Shown piece after piece: positions 48,701 through 59,805 of a DNA stretch of 64,000 nucleotides. This DNA is from Galaxea fascicularis (lineage: Eukaryota > Cnidaria > Anthozoa > Scleractinia > Euphylliidae), in NCBI GenBank assembly GCA_948470475.1, contig OX419345.1:19072739-19136738 (forward strand). Reading direction: 5' to 3'. The position numbers and the translations under genes were made by a program. The notes under the pieces are model-generated. The model was not told the origin of the DNA. It saw only the letters and a program-made list of their open reading frames with translations, and did no database searches. Positions within the stretch are counted from its first letter, which is position 1. Each line of letters starts with the position of its first letter.

Positions 48701-50750
48701 TTTTGGTGAGTTGATGTCTTAACGTTTGTCCTGATACAGCGTGCATCTGGCAGGAGCCCTTCAGATCTCCTAGGAAACAGTCATCAGAGTGAGGCTCTTG
48801 GCAAGGCGGTGTCTGCTCTCTTGAAAAACCATCCTTCACAGTTAAACCGAGTTTGTGAGCAGCTCCAAGGACGCCAGCTTTCCAGCTCACTTAGGCCCAT
48901 CATTTGGTCCATGAGACTCCTGGGGAAAAATGCGGCAGATAATGTGTTTTCTAAAGCGGATCTGGACGCTCAGTTGGAGGAAATTAGCGCTCAATTCATC
49001 AGCTCCCTTTCATGGTGCTTAAAAGAACTGGGCGTGTCAAGTGCAGTTCATTCTCCAATAGCGGGTGTCATAAGACATGCGGTTACAGAGGCGCACAAAT
49101 ACAGATATGGTCTACAGAGTGAGGTTGTGTCAGACACGCACCTCAGGCATGCTTTAGAGGCTTTGAATGTGCTGTATGCTTTCAACAGGAGCTATGAGCC
49201 ACATTTTGCCTTGCTGGTGTTTCCACTGACTTTCGCTCTTCAAAGCGAATACACGGAATTCAGTACCTTGAACGTACATGTACCGGGTAGATTTGTTGTG
49301 TCTCATAATCTTGCAGTTTCGCTTCACTTGTTACTGAAAAACTGCTTCCCAACAAGAGTAGAAATACTAAGTATGGCCGACCATGTCCTGCAGAGGCTTC
49401 ATCTGGAAGATGAGGAGTTGTACAGTCACCTTGTCAATGAAACAAAAAATAACTTATCATTTGATCCACAAGAATTTCTGGTTAACTTTATTCACACTGA
49501 AAAAGAAAAAGCGGTGCTAGCCGAGAAGCAAGCGTCTGGTAGTGCCCTTGAGTCGTTGCCTTCAGATGCCAAGCAACTCATATTTCATCCGACTATGTTC
49601 ATTAGAAAGTGGATTGGAGAGGTAACCACTCACAGTGTTCATATATTCTACAGTTTAGACACTGAAATCAAGGTTAACTGAACGAAACGGATTTTTTATT
49701 TGCGGTGTTGGATGTTGTCATTTTTGCAAATCAAAAGACAAGGTACTTTCAAAACGCTGTGAAACAAAATGATCACTACGGACCTTGCTTTCCAAAACTC
49801 ATTATCAAACGAGATTGTCGAAAGCAATTGCGTTATTCATCGCAGTTCTTTTTCCGAATTTAATTGATCGTAGTGCTCTTTGTTTACCTTTTATCGTATT
49901 TTTTACCCTTTTTTTCTCCCTCGGAAACGATTATTTGACGAAAAATCTTTATGCTATTTTAGGAAAAATTACGCTGGCAGCCATTTTGTAGTCAAGTTTA
50001 TTCAGGTGTTCCTTGTGCGACACATTGCACTACAGTGTATTTAACTCTCTTGTTGTTTTTGTTTTACCTAGGGCTTTGTAGGGACTCTGGGGATCGATGC
50101 AGTGATGATAGTATGGGATCAGTGTTTCATGTCTAGTTGGCGCCCTAGCGTGATGGAGAACACTTGTCTTGTTATACTACAGCTATTAAGAAGTCACATC
50201 TTAGACGCCGGGGGATACACAGGCATCCGGAGAGTGTTATTAGATCGGCCCTCAGAGTTATTCACTTTGGATGTTCAAAAGGGACTGTCTTACTTGAACA
50301 ATGGGGGTGCACTTATGGACGTTGTCAATCTGAGACCGTAAGTGTGGGTTCGGTTTAACTGTTTGATTTATGTTACGGTTGCTTTAACGCTCAAGCTGTG
50401 AGGCGTGTTGGCACTCTTGCTGGTAAAACGTTTCCATAAACAGAGGCCTTTGAAGAGCTAGCCGGATCGATTTTCTACAGTCAGTCATCACAATTCGCAA
50501 GGCAGGGAATTAATTTTTAATAAGCAGTTTTTGTTGTTTCCCTTACAATGTAACACATAAGGGTAACAATGTTATGTTATGTTATATCCTACTTCATTCA
50601 AATCGTTACAGCTTCATAGCAACCTGTCATAAAGCATTTATTCTGAACTTCAAGACTCAACAAATTGTTGTAAGAAAATCTTTGTTGCAACAATTCATTT
50701 CACTCACCACAACTCACACACACCACACTCTTAATCTACTTAATAATTAC

Positions 50751-50809
<59 letters not shown>

Positions 50810-53800
50810 TATTGAGTCAGGACGCTCACATCACGTTATAGTGGTCTTCAGAGAGGTCCTGAGTAATAAGTAATAAGGCTAAAAAGCTCTGTATAATGAA
50901 CAATCAGATACATAGTGTACATTGTGGTTTGTTTATTTGATTAGTGTTTTTCCTCCTAGGCCTACTCACCTTCCTCCTCTATCAGAACATGAAGAAATCT
51001 TACCTACCCCATCACCACCAAGACCTGTCAGTAGACGGTCTGCGCAAAGCACGCCACTCCTAGCGGACCCAGAGGAATTGTGGGTGGAGAGGATCATGAG
51101 CCCATCCACCACAGAAGTAACTACCAATCATGAATCATTTGATCTGTACATTGACGAAGTCAGGTTTATACCGGACAATGCCACGGTGATCAAGGTGAAT
51201 AATCAAGTATTGTAAGGCGCATTTGATCATGCTCACATGCTAATTTGCGCCTAATAAGTAATAAGTTATTATTATAATTATTAATCATTATTATTAACAG
51301 GTCACAGGGCGCATCTTGGACCCTTTTTGGAAGAAACCTGAAACGTTGGACATTCCGGACATTGAAGCCTTTCCACAGCTAGATTCGTCAGCGCGGTGTC
51401 CTAAGTTTAGGTTTCGATGCTCCGTTAACGTCCCTGCGGAAGGAGTCACTGGGGAAGCTGTGATGTTATTTAGAATCTACACTCTGGATGTTAATACTGG
51501 GGAACTGATTGTTGTTGGAAATAGCATTGTCAGAATTTTCAATGGAGACGATAATGATGAGGTACGGATGATCTAGAGCATTCCACGACCGTAATGTCAG
51601 AGGTTGTATATAGATCAGTAAATTACGTCCAAGTTTCATACAGCACACCACTGCAGGGCCAGGTTGTCCGAAAGCCGGTTAACGTCAATCCGAGATTAAG
51701 AATCAACCAAGGGGTTTATTTCTTTATCCCTAAACGTTTTTCAACGCTGACATTCTGAAAAATTTTAGATTAGAGAACACCAATCCTGAACAACAAAAGA
51801 GACTCACCCGGATTTTGAACAACCAGGTCCACATGCCTGATTTACCTTAAGGTTACTTCCCACCTTCGCGGGTGCCCTTCGGGAAAAAAATTGTACGCGC
51901 GCCAGTTTCTATAAAACCCCTACAAACTATATATCAGAAGAAAGCTTAATAAATGTACTTTACGAAAAAAATACAATTTCAGCAATATTTTCTTTTAGGA
52001 ACTCTCAGGAGGCGGTAAGGCGTGAAACGACCGAGGGTCCTTCTATTGAATTTATCGGCTATCGGATTCCGCCGTACGAGCAAAATGGCTGCACAGTCTT
52101 ATTCCCATGGCATCAATCAACAAAAGTGTGTCGGGCTTTTTCGAGATTCTGATTGGTTGTCGAGATATCCACATCTTAAGCTGGAGTAGCTAAAAATATG
52201 CGAGACGTGTTGCGTATATGGACGCCACGGGAAAAATGTGTCAAATATCAAAATTTCCCGACACACTTTGGTTTGTCATTATGTCTGGAATGTTCTGGCG
52301 AAATTTCACGAAAATCCGTCAAATCTACATACCCTATAAATTCGCTCAAAGTGGATGTATTCCTCCAAAATTCAAATGCGAGTTTTTAGCTTGTAAAGGT
52401 TCGTAAACAACTCGCGCCACGCCCGGAGATTATCACGCCTGATAAAACCGCAAACCAATGGAACAACAGGACCTCCCAGTGTCTATGACAATAGATCAAG
52501 ATTTCCCGGGAAAAGCATCGGATTGCAACAAGTATTTTTTTTGTCTCGCTCAGTTGATTTCAATTCAGCACGACATAATATAATGGGCAAAACCCGCGCC
52601 GCCAAAAGGGTTAAAGGCGGAAATTGTTCCGCTGAAGATCAAGAAGTCAAGGAATCGACGGACAGCCTAAGAAATACCCTTATTGCTGAAATGAGTTCCC
52701 TTGGGTAGGTTTCATGATTTCATGATTTGAAAGTTACGCTTCGAGGCGATTGGTTGTTTTTATATCAAGGCGAGCAAATGCATAATGAAGGGAAACCTCG
52801 TTTTAACCTTACGTATGAAAAATTTAGGTTTGACGGTGACGGCCAAAACCAAGAGCCTTTGTCGCTTTCGGCAAAATTTTTTTTCTTTGCTTGACAAAAT
52901 GGAGCTTTTTCTTTCTTCTTTGGGCCGGTTTTTTTCTTTTTCTTTACCCAAGGACTTTTTTCTGCTTTTGATTTTCCCATAGCGGTTAGCGTAAAGAGCT
53001 TCCACGTAGGAATTTTTGTCAAGTACGTGATGTAAATACAAATATGCAAATGACATGAGCGTTTACCGCGAAAATTTCCCCAGGGTTCTCGTCCGTTGAC
53101 AGGATTATGACACGTTCGTAGTTTATTAACTTTATTTGAAAATACGTTTTTTCTAAATAACTCGGCGGCTTTTTGAGATTGTTAAAATTTTTCTTTTGGA
53201 AACACTGGATAAAATAATAAACTTAAATTTTGTCAAATAAAAGAGAAAACGATTTTTTTTGCCTCTGAAGGTGGGAAGTAACCTTAATATATATAGCGTG
53301 CGTTGTTTACTGAAAAACAGCAAACATCCCTTTGATTCCATTGCCACAGAAACACCTTACGGACGTTTTTAACAAAAAGGAACCGTTCTGTAAACAGACA
53401 CCTTAGGCGACTGTGCCCTCTGCTATTTCAAGTCCTCCAATTACTGTCAAAATTACCACTTTCCCTTTAGGAAAGAATCCACTGGAAACACGCTCTTGCA
53501 ACTGCTATTGTCGGTAAATTCGTGATTCGTTTAATGCTCTTCAACCCTTTACAATAATAAAATTGCTTTATAAAAGCGTGGTCAGGAGAATAAAGGACAG
53601 TTTCACAAAAGATGAATTTCAATTGCTTGATATTTTAACAATTTCTACCATCTACTTCCATAGGAAATCTGTGGGAGCAACAGATGAGATCAGATTAAAT
53701 TTTGATCTTAGGGTTTGAATGGTTAATGTTCTCCGTAGGTGAAACATATCGGGCATAGGTAGGAGATTTGACTACATCTACTTACTAGTAGTGGGCGTTT

Positions 53801-56800
53801 TTTCTCGTTGAAGCAGACATTGACATACAGTGATTCAACCAGGTTCAAATGCCCTACCTATAGCTGGATATTCCTCCCTCCCTCTCTGCAGCCTTTGACA
53901 GAGGGATATTCATGATGTGTTTATATTTCAGTGGCATTTAAATGCAGGAGGACATCAACTGCGGCTTAAACATCTCCTTCCATCAACTGTAGCTAAACTA
54001 ACAGAGGAAGCCTTTGACGGAATAACTAACGTTCCAGTGTGCTCCATTCTCATCCGGCTCCTGCCTCATTATGAGGTTGGTTAAGATATTTCTTCTTAGC
54101 GGTTCCCCTCAGCCAAGCCCACGTGAAATTTCCCCTTTTTTCAGTGCTACTCTTTCGTCACACTGTATAAAGATAATGTGAAAATATGACAATATAAATA
54201 TGTTTCGCTATATAAGCCGTAATGAACCTCTCAGCATTTTCAAACTTTGCTCTGATTCCCCAAAGACGCAATTTGGGGCCACGGTGCTCTATTCACCTTG
54301 GCTCTTTCCAGTGGTATTTCCTTTGTTTGAAAAATAACCGCTTACGGAGAAAGCAGGTCTAGTCCAAACAAGCACTTGAACATCTCAAATGGTTTCCACT
54401 ACACCAATTTTCCTAACCAAATCCTGCGCACCACGATGACTTGTTCAGATCATGACTCGTTTAATATTTGTGAGCTGACCTGGAAAATCGATCGTTTTTC
54501 CTAAAGGAGTACATACAACCACCTGGCTACTCTAGTGGATACTATTTCAGTGAACATTGTAAACCAAACGATTCAGAGTGGCGCATATTCAGAAGGTTCA
54601 AGAGCCACGAAGCCTACCCACCAACAGTTAGAGAAGCTGTAAGGGATGTCAAAGAAGGAGAAACCGATCATGAAGACGGTAAAAATGTACTTTCATTTGT
54701 ATCAAAACTAACCTGACAACCCATTAATTATTCCGCACAGGCCCCTACAGTACTTGTATATGCGTCACTTTCATACTAACCCTGTTCCAAAAACGAACAG
54801 AGTTGCATAATTAATGTTGAGAGCGGTACCAAAAGTTTCTTTGATTTGCGTAAGGAATTGTGCTGTAACATTGAACTGTACCTTTCGTCTCCACTATATG
54901 CCCGTGCCTTTTTTTCTCCCCCTCTTTAACTTTGCCTCAGGTATCCAGATGAGCGTGGTCGAATTTGTGAGAACTTAATGTAACTTTCTTCCTTTAAAGT
55001 GTGGACTTGACATTTGATCTGTGGATATTTCGTCTCCTTTAAGGCTTTGATATTACAAATGACCTAGCCGTTAATCAGTGGTATCAGCGGAGGACAAGCA
55101 AACATTTACTGATGAGGCAACCAGCCAAACCTATGGATCTCGTGAAAGTCGTGCAGTATGATCAAAAACAAGTTAGTGAACTATTATAGTTTGCTGTGAG
55201 ATGTCATATTAAATGAGTAAATTTGAGGGGTTGTTAGAGTCGCGGGGAAGGGGGGGATGCTGTGCGTTCAGGAGGCGGCAGTAAAATTCCCATATTGATT
55301 AAAACAATCTATTAATAAGAAATGGATAGTTTTTTGAAGTCTCATCTGTACACTGGATGAAGCATACAGCACTGCCTGAAGGAGACGCCAATGCCAGTTT
55401 TCATATGCCGGAATCTCCTTTTCAAATATCCTTATCCCGTTAACCCCCACCTCCTCCCCCTCCAATATCCCGTACTCCTACGTGTTCACAGTGTCCTACG
55501 AATTGTCTGCCTTTTCAACACCTGGGGAACATTTTTCTTCGCGTCAATAGTGTTTCTTTCTCTCTCAAGCAAGACCTCAGTTTCGGTGATTTTGAAATTA
55601 TAAAATTAAAATTATGATTTAAAGACAACAGTGATCACCAATATGTTTTGCTCTACATTTAGGGTCTTTCGTTAATGGTAGAGCAGGCGTTTGGTCTCGC
55701 TGGAAACATCCAGTTTGTGAACGTGCTTGTTTATGTTTCTGCGAGGCGCGATACGCAAAGCCAGCAAATCTCACAAGACGGGTATGGTGGTGAAGAAAAA
55801 GCACTCGTCAAGATGCGTGACTTCAATAGCTACCAGAAATCTCCAAAGTGGATAGACCCACCCATAGTAAGTTCCCTTCAACCACAAGGTGTAGTTTCAA
55901 CTTTTACACTTTCATATGTGTACAGTAATTGTAGCAAGATTTACAACTGTGGAGCCCGGACTGCTCGTCGTCTATCCATTCCCCTCTGAGAACGCAAGAA
56001 TGTTTTAGGTGTTACGACCATTGATTTCTTTTTTCTTTTTCCATTTCAGGAGTTTCACCCTCACATATCAGGCATGACAACTCTTGTGATCAGGCTGTGC
56101 TCCATAGATGCTTCGTATGCACCCCGTCCTGACCGAGCAGCACCAGGTTCTGTTACTGCCAACAAGGGCAAAAATTTGTCCATAGTGCCATTTTGCTGGA
56201 CTGTTCTTCCATTGTTCTCTAGGTAAGACAGTAACGTGAATCCGGCAGAACTGAGAGAGAATGGACTACTTCGACGATGTCACGCAAAATAACAATTTTT
56301 CGTATTTTTCATACAAACAAAAAACATCCTCCATAGATCATTTTATCATGAAAAATGTAGTAAATATGCGAGATTTCATAAGAATCCGTCGCAAACTTGT
56401 GGAAACTTGCTAATTTTTACAGAGAAATATATGGCAGGGGGCAACTTGATCCACCACATGATGAGTGCTGGAAAACCGTTTTGAGCCTCCTTGCAATCAG
56501 AATTAAGTTCACCTGTACTATATGGGTTGTATATTTGTTTTTTTTGTGCGTAAGTTTTCTACGATGTATATTGTACTTAACACAATTGTTGTCCATCGTT
56601 AACAGGCAGTACGTAAATGCAGGAGTGCATTACTTACCACTCTTCGAAGGATCCCCAAGTCCAGTAAGTCTCTGGAGGTTGCCATGCTTAACAGTTTGTG
56701 TTTCAAGTTAATTACAACTCTGCCTCACAATATCCGCGCATGATTTTTGATAAATATATTTGCTGTAATTCCACAGTAAGTATTGTCAAGTTTCTGTCTA

Positions 56801-58873
56801 AACTAACGTCGATAGGATTGCCAATTTGAGAGAGAGCCTGTAGTTTTCCAGACGCGGTCAGATGATACAACACAAATAATACCCTTGGCCTTGATAACAA
56901 AAGAAGCTGCAAGCCATAGGGACCAATGAAAATAGAGGTCTGGAAGAGCTACAGGATTGTTCGAATTTGGTGTTGCTAGAGAAGAGGGCAGCGACATAGG
57001 CATTGAGCTGGAACCCTCAAACGAACTTTTTGTCGACGAATGTTGATATGACTCGCGCTTTGTTACTCCAGTTCTTGTTATTTCCAAACAACTGACCAAA
57101 AGCGACGTGAAATCGTCGTAACAGTGGCCTGGTTGTGAGAACGAATCAAAAATCACCATAAAAATTCGATGTTAAAATCGCCCGTGTAAATGATTCGTTT
57201 TCCTTGGTAGCCTATGAATATGGAGCAAACGTATAACCTTTTACTGTTCTTTTAGACCTTCTTGGGATTTTTATCCAGTCATCCAGTGGATGTTAGCATG
57301 ACGGAAGCAATCAGACAAAACGTTCACAGGTTGCAGGTAATTTGGATGTAGTTAATAATTTGCCAGTCTAACCTTCTAACCTTCCTTAATTTTTCTATTA
57401 CTAAATAAACCTGATCTGATTCCTTTTTTTTTTTTTCTCAATGTGATGTCTTGGAACAAAGAAAGAGAATCAGTATATTTAAATAGGCTTATTGCCGACG
57501 TTAATCATCATACTTTCTCAAAGACGGATTTAACACTTACTTTACCTCTCTTAAGTTGGGCTAGCCAAAAAACATGATTTCAACGCAGTGAGCAGTGAGA
57601 AAAAACGAGGAGCCCACACGTTTACGCGTTTAATAGGTGCCATTTCCCGACGCACTTACCTGTTACGTGAAAAAAACAGCAGGAGAATCTGGAGCATTTT
57701 CCCAGAGTGCCAAAAGATTGTGTACCCTTCTATAGAAAACATAACCAATGCAGCGTTTAATTTCAATAGTTGTCGTTGTAATTTAAGTCAGTATTTGACA
57801 ATGGAGACACTGCAATGATTTCCTTTTAAAAATAAATTTTACTAATACAAAATTACGATTATTAGTGCAAATAACCGAGTTAGTTGTAAATGGAAGTGGA
57901 TTTTGTACCATGCTGTTTGTAGGGCGTTTCCTGTGCGGCTGTTCGTCTTTGGGATGCACACTACTCACTTGAAGACTGCATTCCACTACCAGTAAGTGAG
58001 GTCGTCTCTGGTGATTGCATTTCTCCTCATTATAAAAAAAGTAACCTTGCACTGTTTTCGGCTAGGGGAGGGAGGGAGGGAAGGGAGTTTGAAGAGTGGT
58101 GTAAGTAGATCCCAGTAATGTGATAAGCCGCATGGATAAAGAACTGTGGCCTGATCATTTAGACGTTAATCTTCTGTTCAGAGTCTCTTGGGATCTCAGT
58201 TATGTACCTATCCCTTTTCCAGCTGCCGACATGGGCAGGGTGTAGACCTTTAATGTAAGGAATTTAAGGGTTTGAGTCCACGAGAGCCAGACTACCTTTG
58301 TTCGTGAGCTAGAGTGAAAGTTGTCCAAGCATATGGTTCTGAACGGTTCAGTTTGGCAAAAATAAGTTTCGTAAATTTGTTACTAGTGAATTATTTTTTC
58401 TTATCTTAATGTTTCCGACAGGTCCATGAGGAACTTTTGTCGGTTGGCAAACAAGAAAAATACAAAAAGGCCATTCAGACGACCTCAGGGAAGTTACTCT
58501 CTGAGCTGGTACTGCAGACCCTTACCACAACAGAAAGAAAACAAGGCGTACGAGGGAACGCTTATATGGTTGAAAAAGAGCACTATGAAGAGGCGATGAA
58601 CAATGTGTTCAGTAGCCTTGTGGTGAGAAACATTGTTTACATTACTGTTGAGAGAAATGTTGCGAGAGGTTGCGTTGTGTTTTGTGTGACTCACGACTCG
58701 TGAACTACGCGTACGTGGTGGGAATGGTAGGTAAAGGATGTCTTGAACCATTGAATTACCTGCAAGGTTGTTTGCTTTAGATTGTCAAGTATTCAAGTAA
58801 TTTATTTTCACTTTTTTTCGTTTACAAGGATGATGTTCTCTTGGAAAGTGGCATGGGGCCAATGACAGGTTAA
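44836..58873 (+). CDS. Large conserved protein with TBC-like and C2-like regions
   Basis: Seventeen exons join in phase: 44836-44928, 46751-46903, 47978-48226, 48740-49621, 50072-50337, 50960-51194, 51301-51561, 53932-54075, 54507-54678, 55044-55171, 55663-55866, 56050-56222, 56606-56663, 57256-57336, 57923-57991, 58422-58622, 58829-58873; about 1137 residues. Residues about 205-535 resemble a Rab-GAP TBC domain: LRPIIWSMRLLG near the start and RKWIGE...DAVMIVWDQCF near the end. The catalytic IxxDxxR arginine finger and YxQG motifs are not seen, so GAP activity is doubtful. Residues about 590-720 (VRFIPDNATVIKVTGRILDP, ELIVVGNSIVRIF, NAGGHQLRL) look like a C2-type beta sandwich, and a second similar stretch may lie in the C-terminal third. 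There is no signal peptide or clear membrane helix, so it is probably cytosolic. I do not recognise the orthologue by name. The ATG chosen is the first in exon 1; an extra 5' exon is possible. Confidence 0.75.
45035..45183. repeat. Duplicated MITE segment, copy 1
   Basis: Contains TTAACCCTTTAACTCCC and its inverse GGGAGTTAAAGGGTTAA as ends (about 45074-45182), preceded by AACAACATCTTCACCCAAAA. The same segment with the same left flank recurs at 45586-45735, in the same intron. Confidence 0.85.
45586..45735. repeat. Duplicated MITE segment, copy 2
   Basis: Nearly identical to 45035-45183, including about 35 bp of left flank outside the inverted repeats, so the pair arose by local duplication and not by two independent insertions. 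Confidence 0.85.
46489..46677. mobile_element. Pogo/Tigger-like MITE
   Basis: Starts TACAGTGGAACCCCCTCGAT and ends AACAGGGTTCCACTACAGTA, inverted ends of CAGTGGAACCC type bounded by TA. Short internal inverted pairs (ACCCCGTTAAT/ATTAACAGGGT) are present. It lies in intron 1 of the TBC-like gene, just before exon 2. Confidence 0.65.
47209..47620 (+). repeat. CCAATCA-rich dispersed repeat, copy 2
   Basis: Close match to 14818-15120 (more than about 90 percent by eye) from AATTAAAAATGTAACTATT to AAAAAGTGGCGCGAGTTTT, then continues past GGCCAATCACAGAGTAAG to a tail (CGGAAAACCGCTCTATGAAA) shared with the 34262 copy. Intronic in the TBC-like gene. Confidence 0.75.
50753..50807. repeat. (AAT)n microsatellite
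   Basis: About 17 uninterrupted AAT/ATA units in an intron of the TBC-like gene. Confidence 0.95.
51851..53283. mobile_element. 1.43-kb TTAA-flanked DNA transposon in an intron
   Basis: The left end GGTTACTTCCCACCTTC and right end GAAGGTGGGAAGTAACC are exact 17-bp inverted repeats, flanked by TTAA on both sides (51847-51850 and 53284-53287). TTAA duplication points to a piggyBac- or Kolobok-type element. Inside, a plus-strand frame starts MGKTRAAKRVKGGN at 52583 and ends at a GTAGGT donor near 52706, and a minus-strand lysine-rich frame starts MGKSKAEKSPWVKKKKK near 52982. Neither is long enough for a transposase, so the copy is probably a deleted derivative. It sits between exons 7 and 8 of the TBC-like gene. 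Confidence 0.85.
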
Positions 58874-59805
58874 TAAAGGAACCCCAACCATCACACATAT
58901 TCATTGTGAAGGCCGAAGGCATCACAGTCCGCTGAGGACACAACTTCTTCGAAGTAGCCTCGTTAAAGTGCATGACTAAGAGGCATAACCCATGTAGCTT
59001 CTTGTACTATGCTGCACAATGGAATGTGATAGTCGCCATGCAATGGAACCATTTTCAATCACACTGAGTTTGAAGAAACGTACTGTAATTAGTTTATACA
59101 GCTATCCATGTAAATTCTGAACAAAGCTTGTTGATATAATTGTTTTACTTTCCCAAAAATGTGGTTATTTATCAGTCTGTAAGACTGTAACACCACAAAC
59201 AGATCTGTATATAACCCCAGCCTGTTTGTATAGTCCTTCAACCTTGTAATATTAATATATTGAGGTGTGTACATAGAGTGCAAACCAAAATGTCAGATCA
59301 TTCCCCAAAAAAAGTTTCCTACACTTAAACTTGCGCCATCCGCAAAATTATCCGACCGAACTATCGCGTGGTTTCAATTACCAAAAGCGTGCAGTGAAAT
59401 ATATATATTGGCAGGGTTGTTAAAAAGCGCCGGTAACTGACGATATCGCCACCAATTTATCTAGTTTCGCCGGTAAAAAAGGAAAATGCAGGGGAAAATA
59501 ATGGTGTTGTTACTGACCCCATGAGTGCCGTCTACTTTGCTGTACTTCCTTCTACTTAAGATCTTTTTGACAAGCATCAATTTGGAAAGGTTAGGCGGAT
59601 CCTCGGCCCCTCACAAGAGGACCTTCTCACACGGGAAATTAATGACGCATGCTAATTTTTTTTTTATTTAAAAAAAACATTGCTCCACCGATATATACTG
59701 TGAAAAGGTACATGGAGACGAGAAGCAAGTCTCAAATATTTGCTTCGTGATGGTAAAACGAGACAAGTGCATACCGCTGTTCAGATTCTTGCCCCAACTC
59801 GCTTT
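58874..59805. other. Tail-to-tail intergenic region
   Basis: Separates the convergent 3' ends of the TBC-like gene and ARL6IP4. An AATAAA at 58872-58877 overlaps the TAA of the plus-strand gene and is too close to act alone; the true polyadenylation sites are not clear. No exon is seen. Confidence 0.5.
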
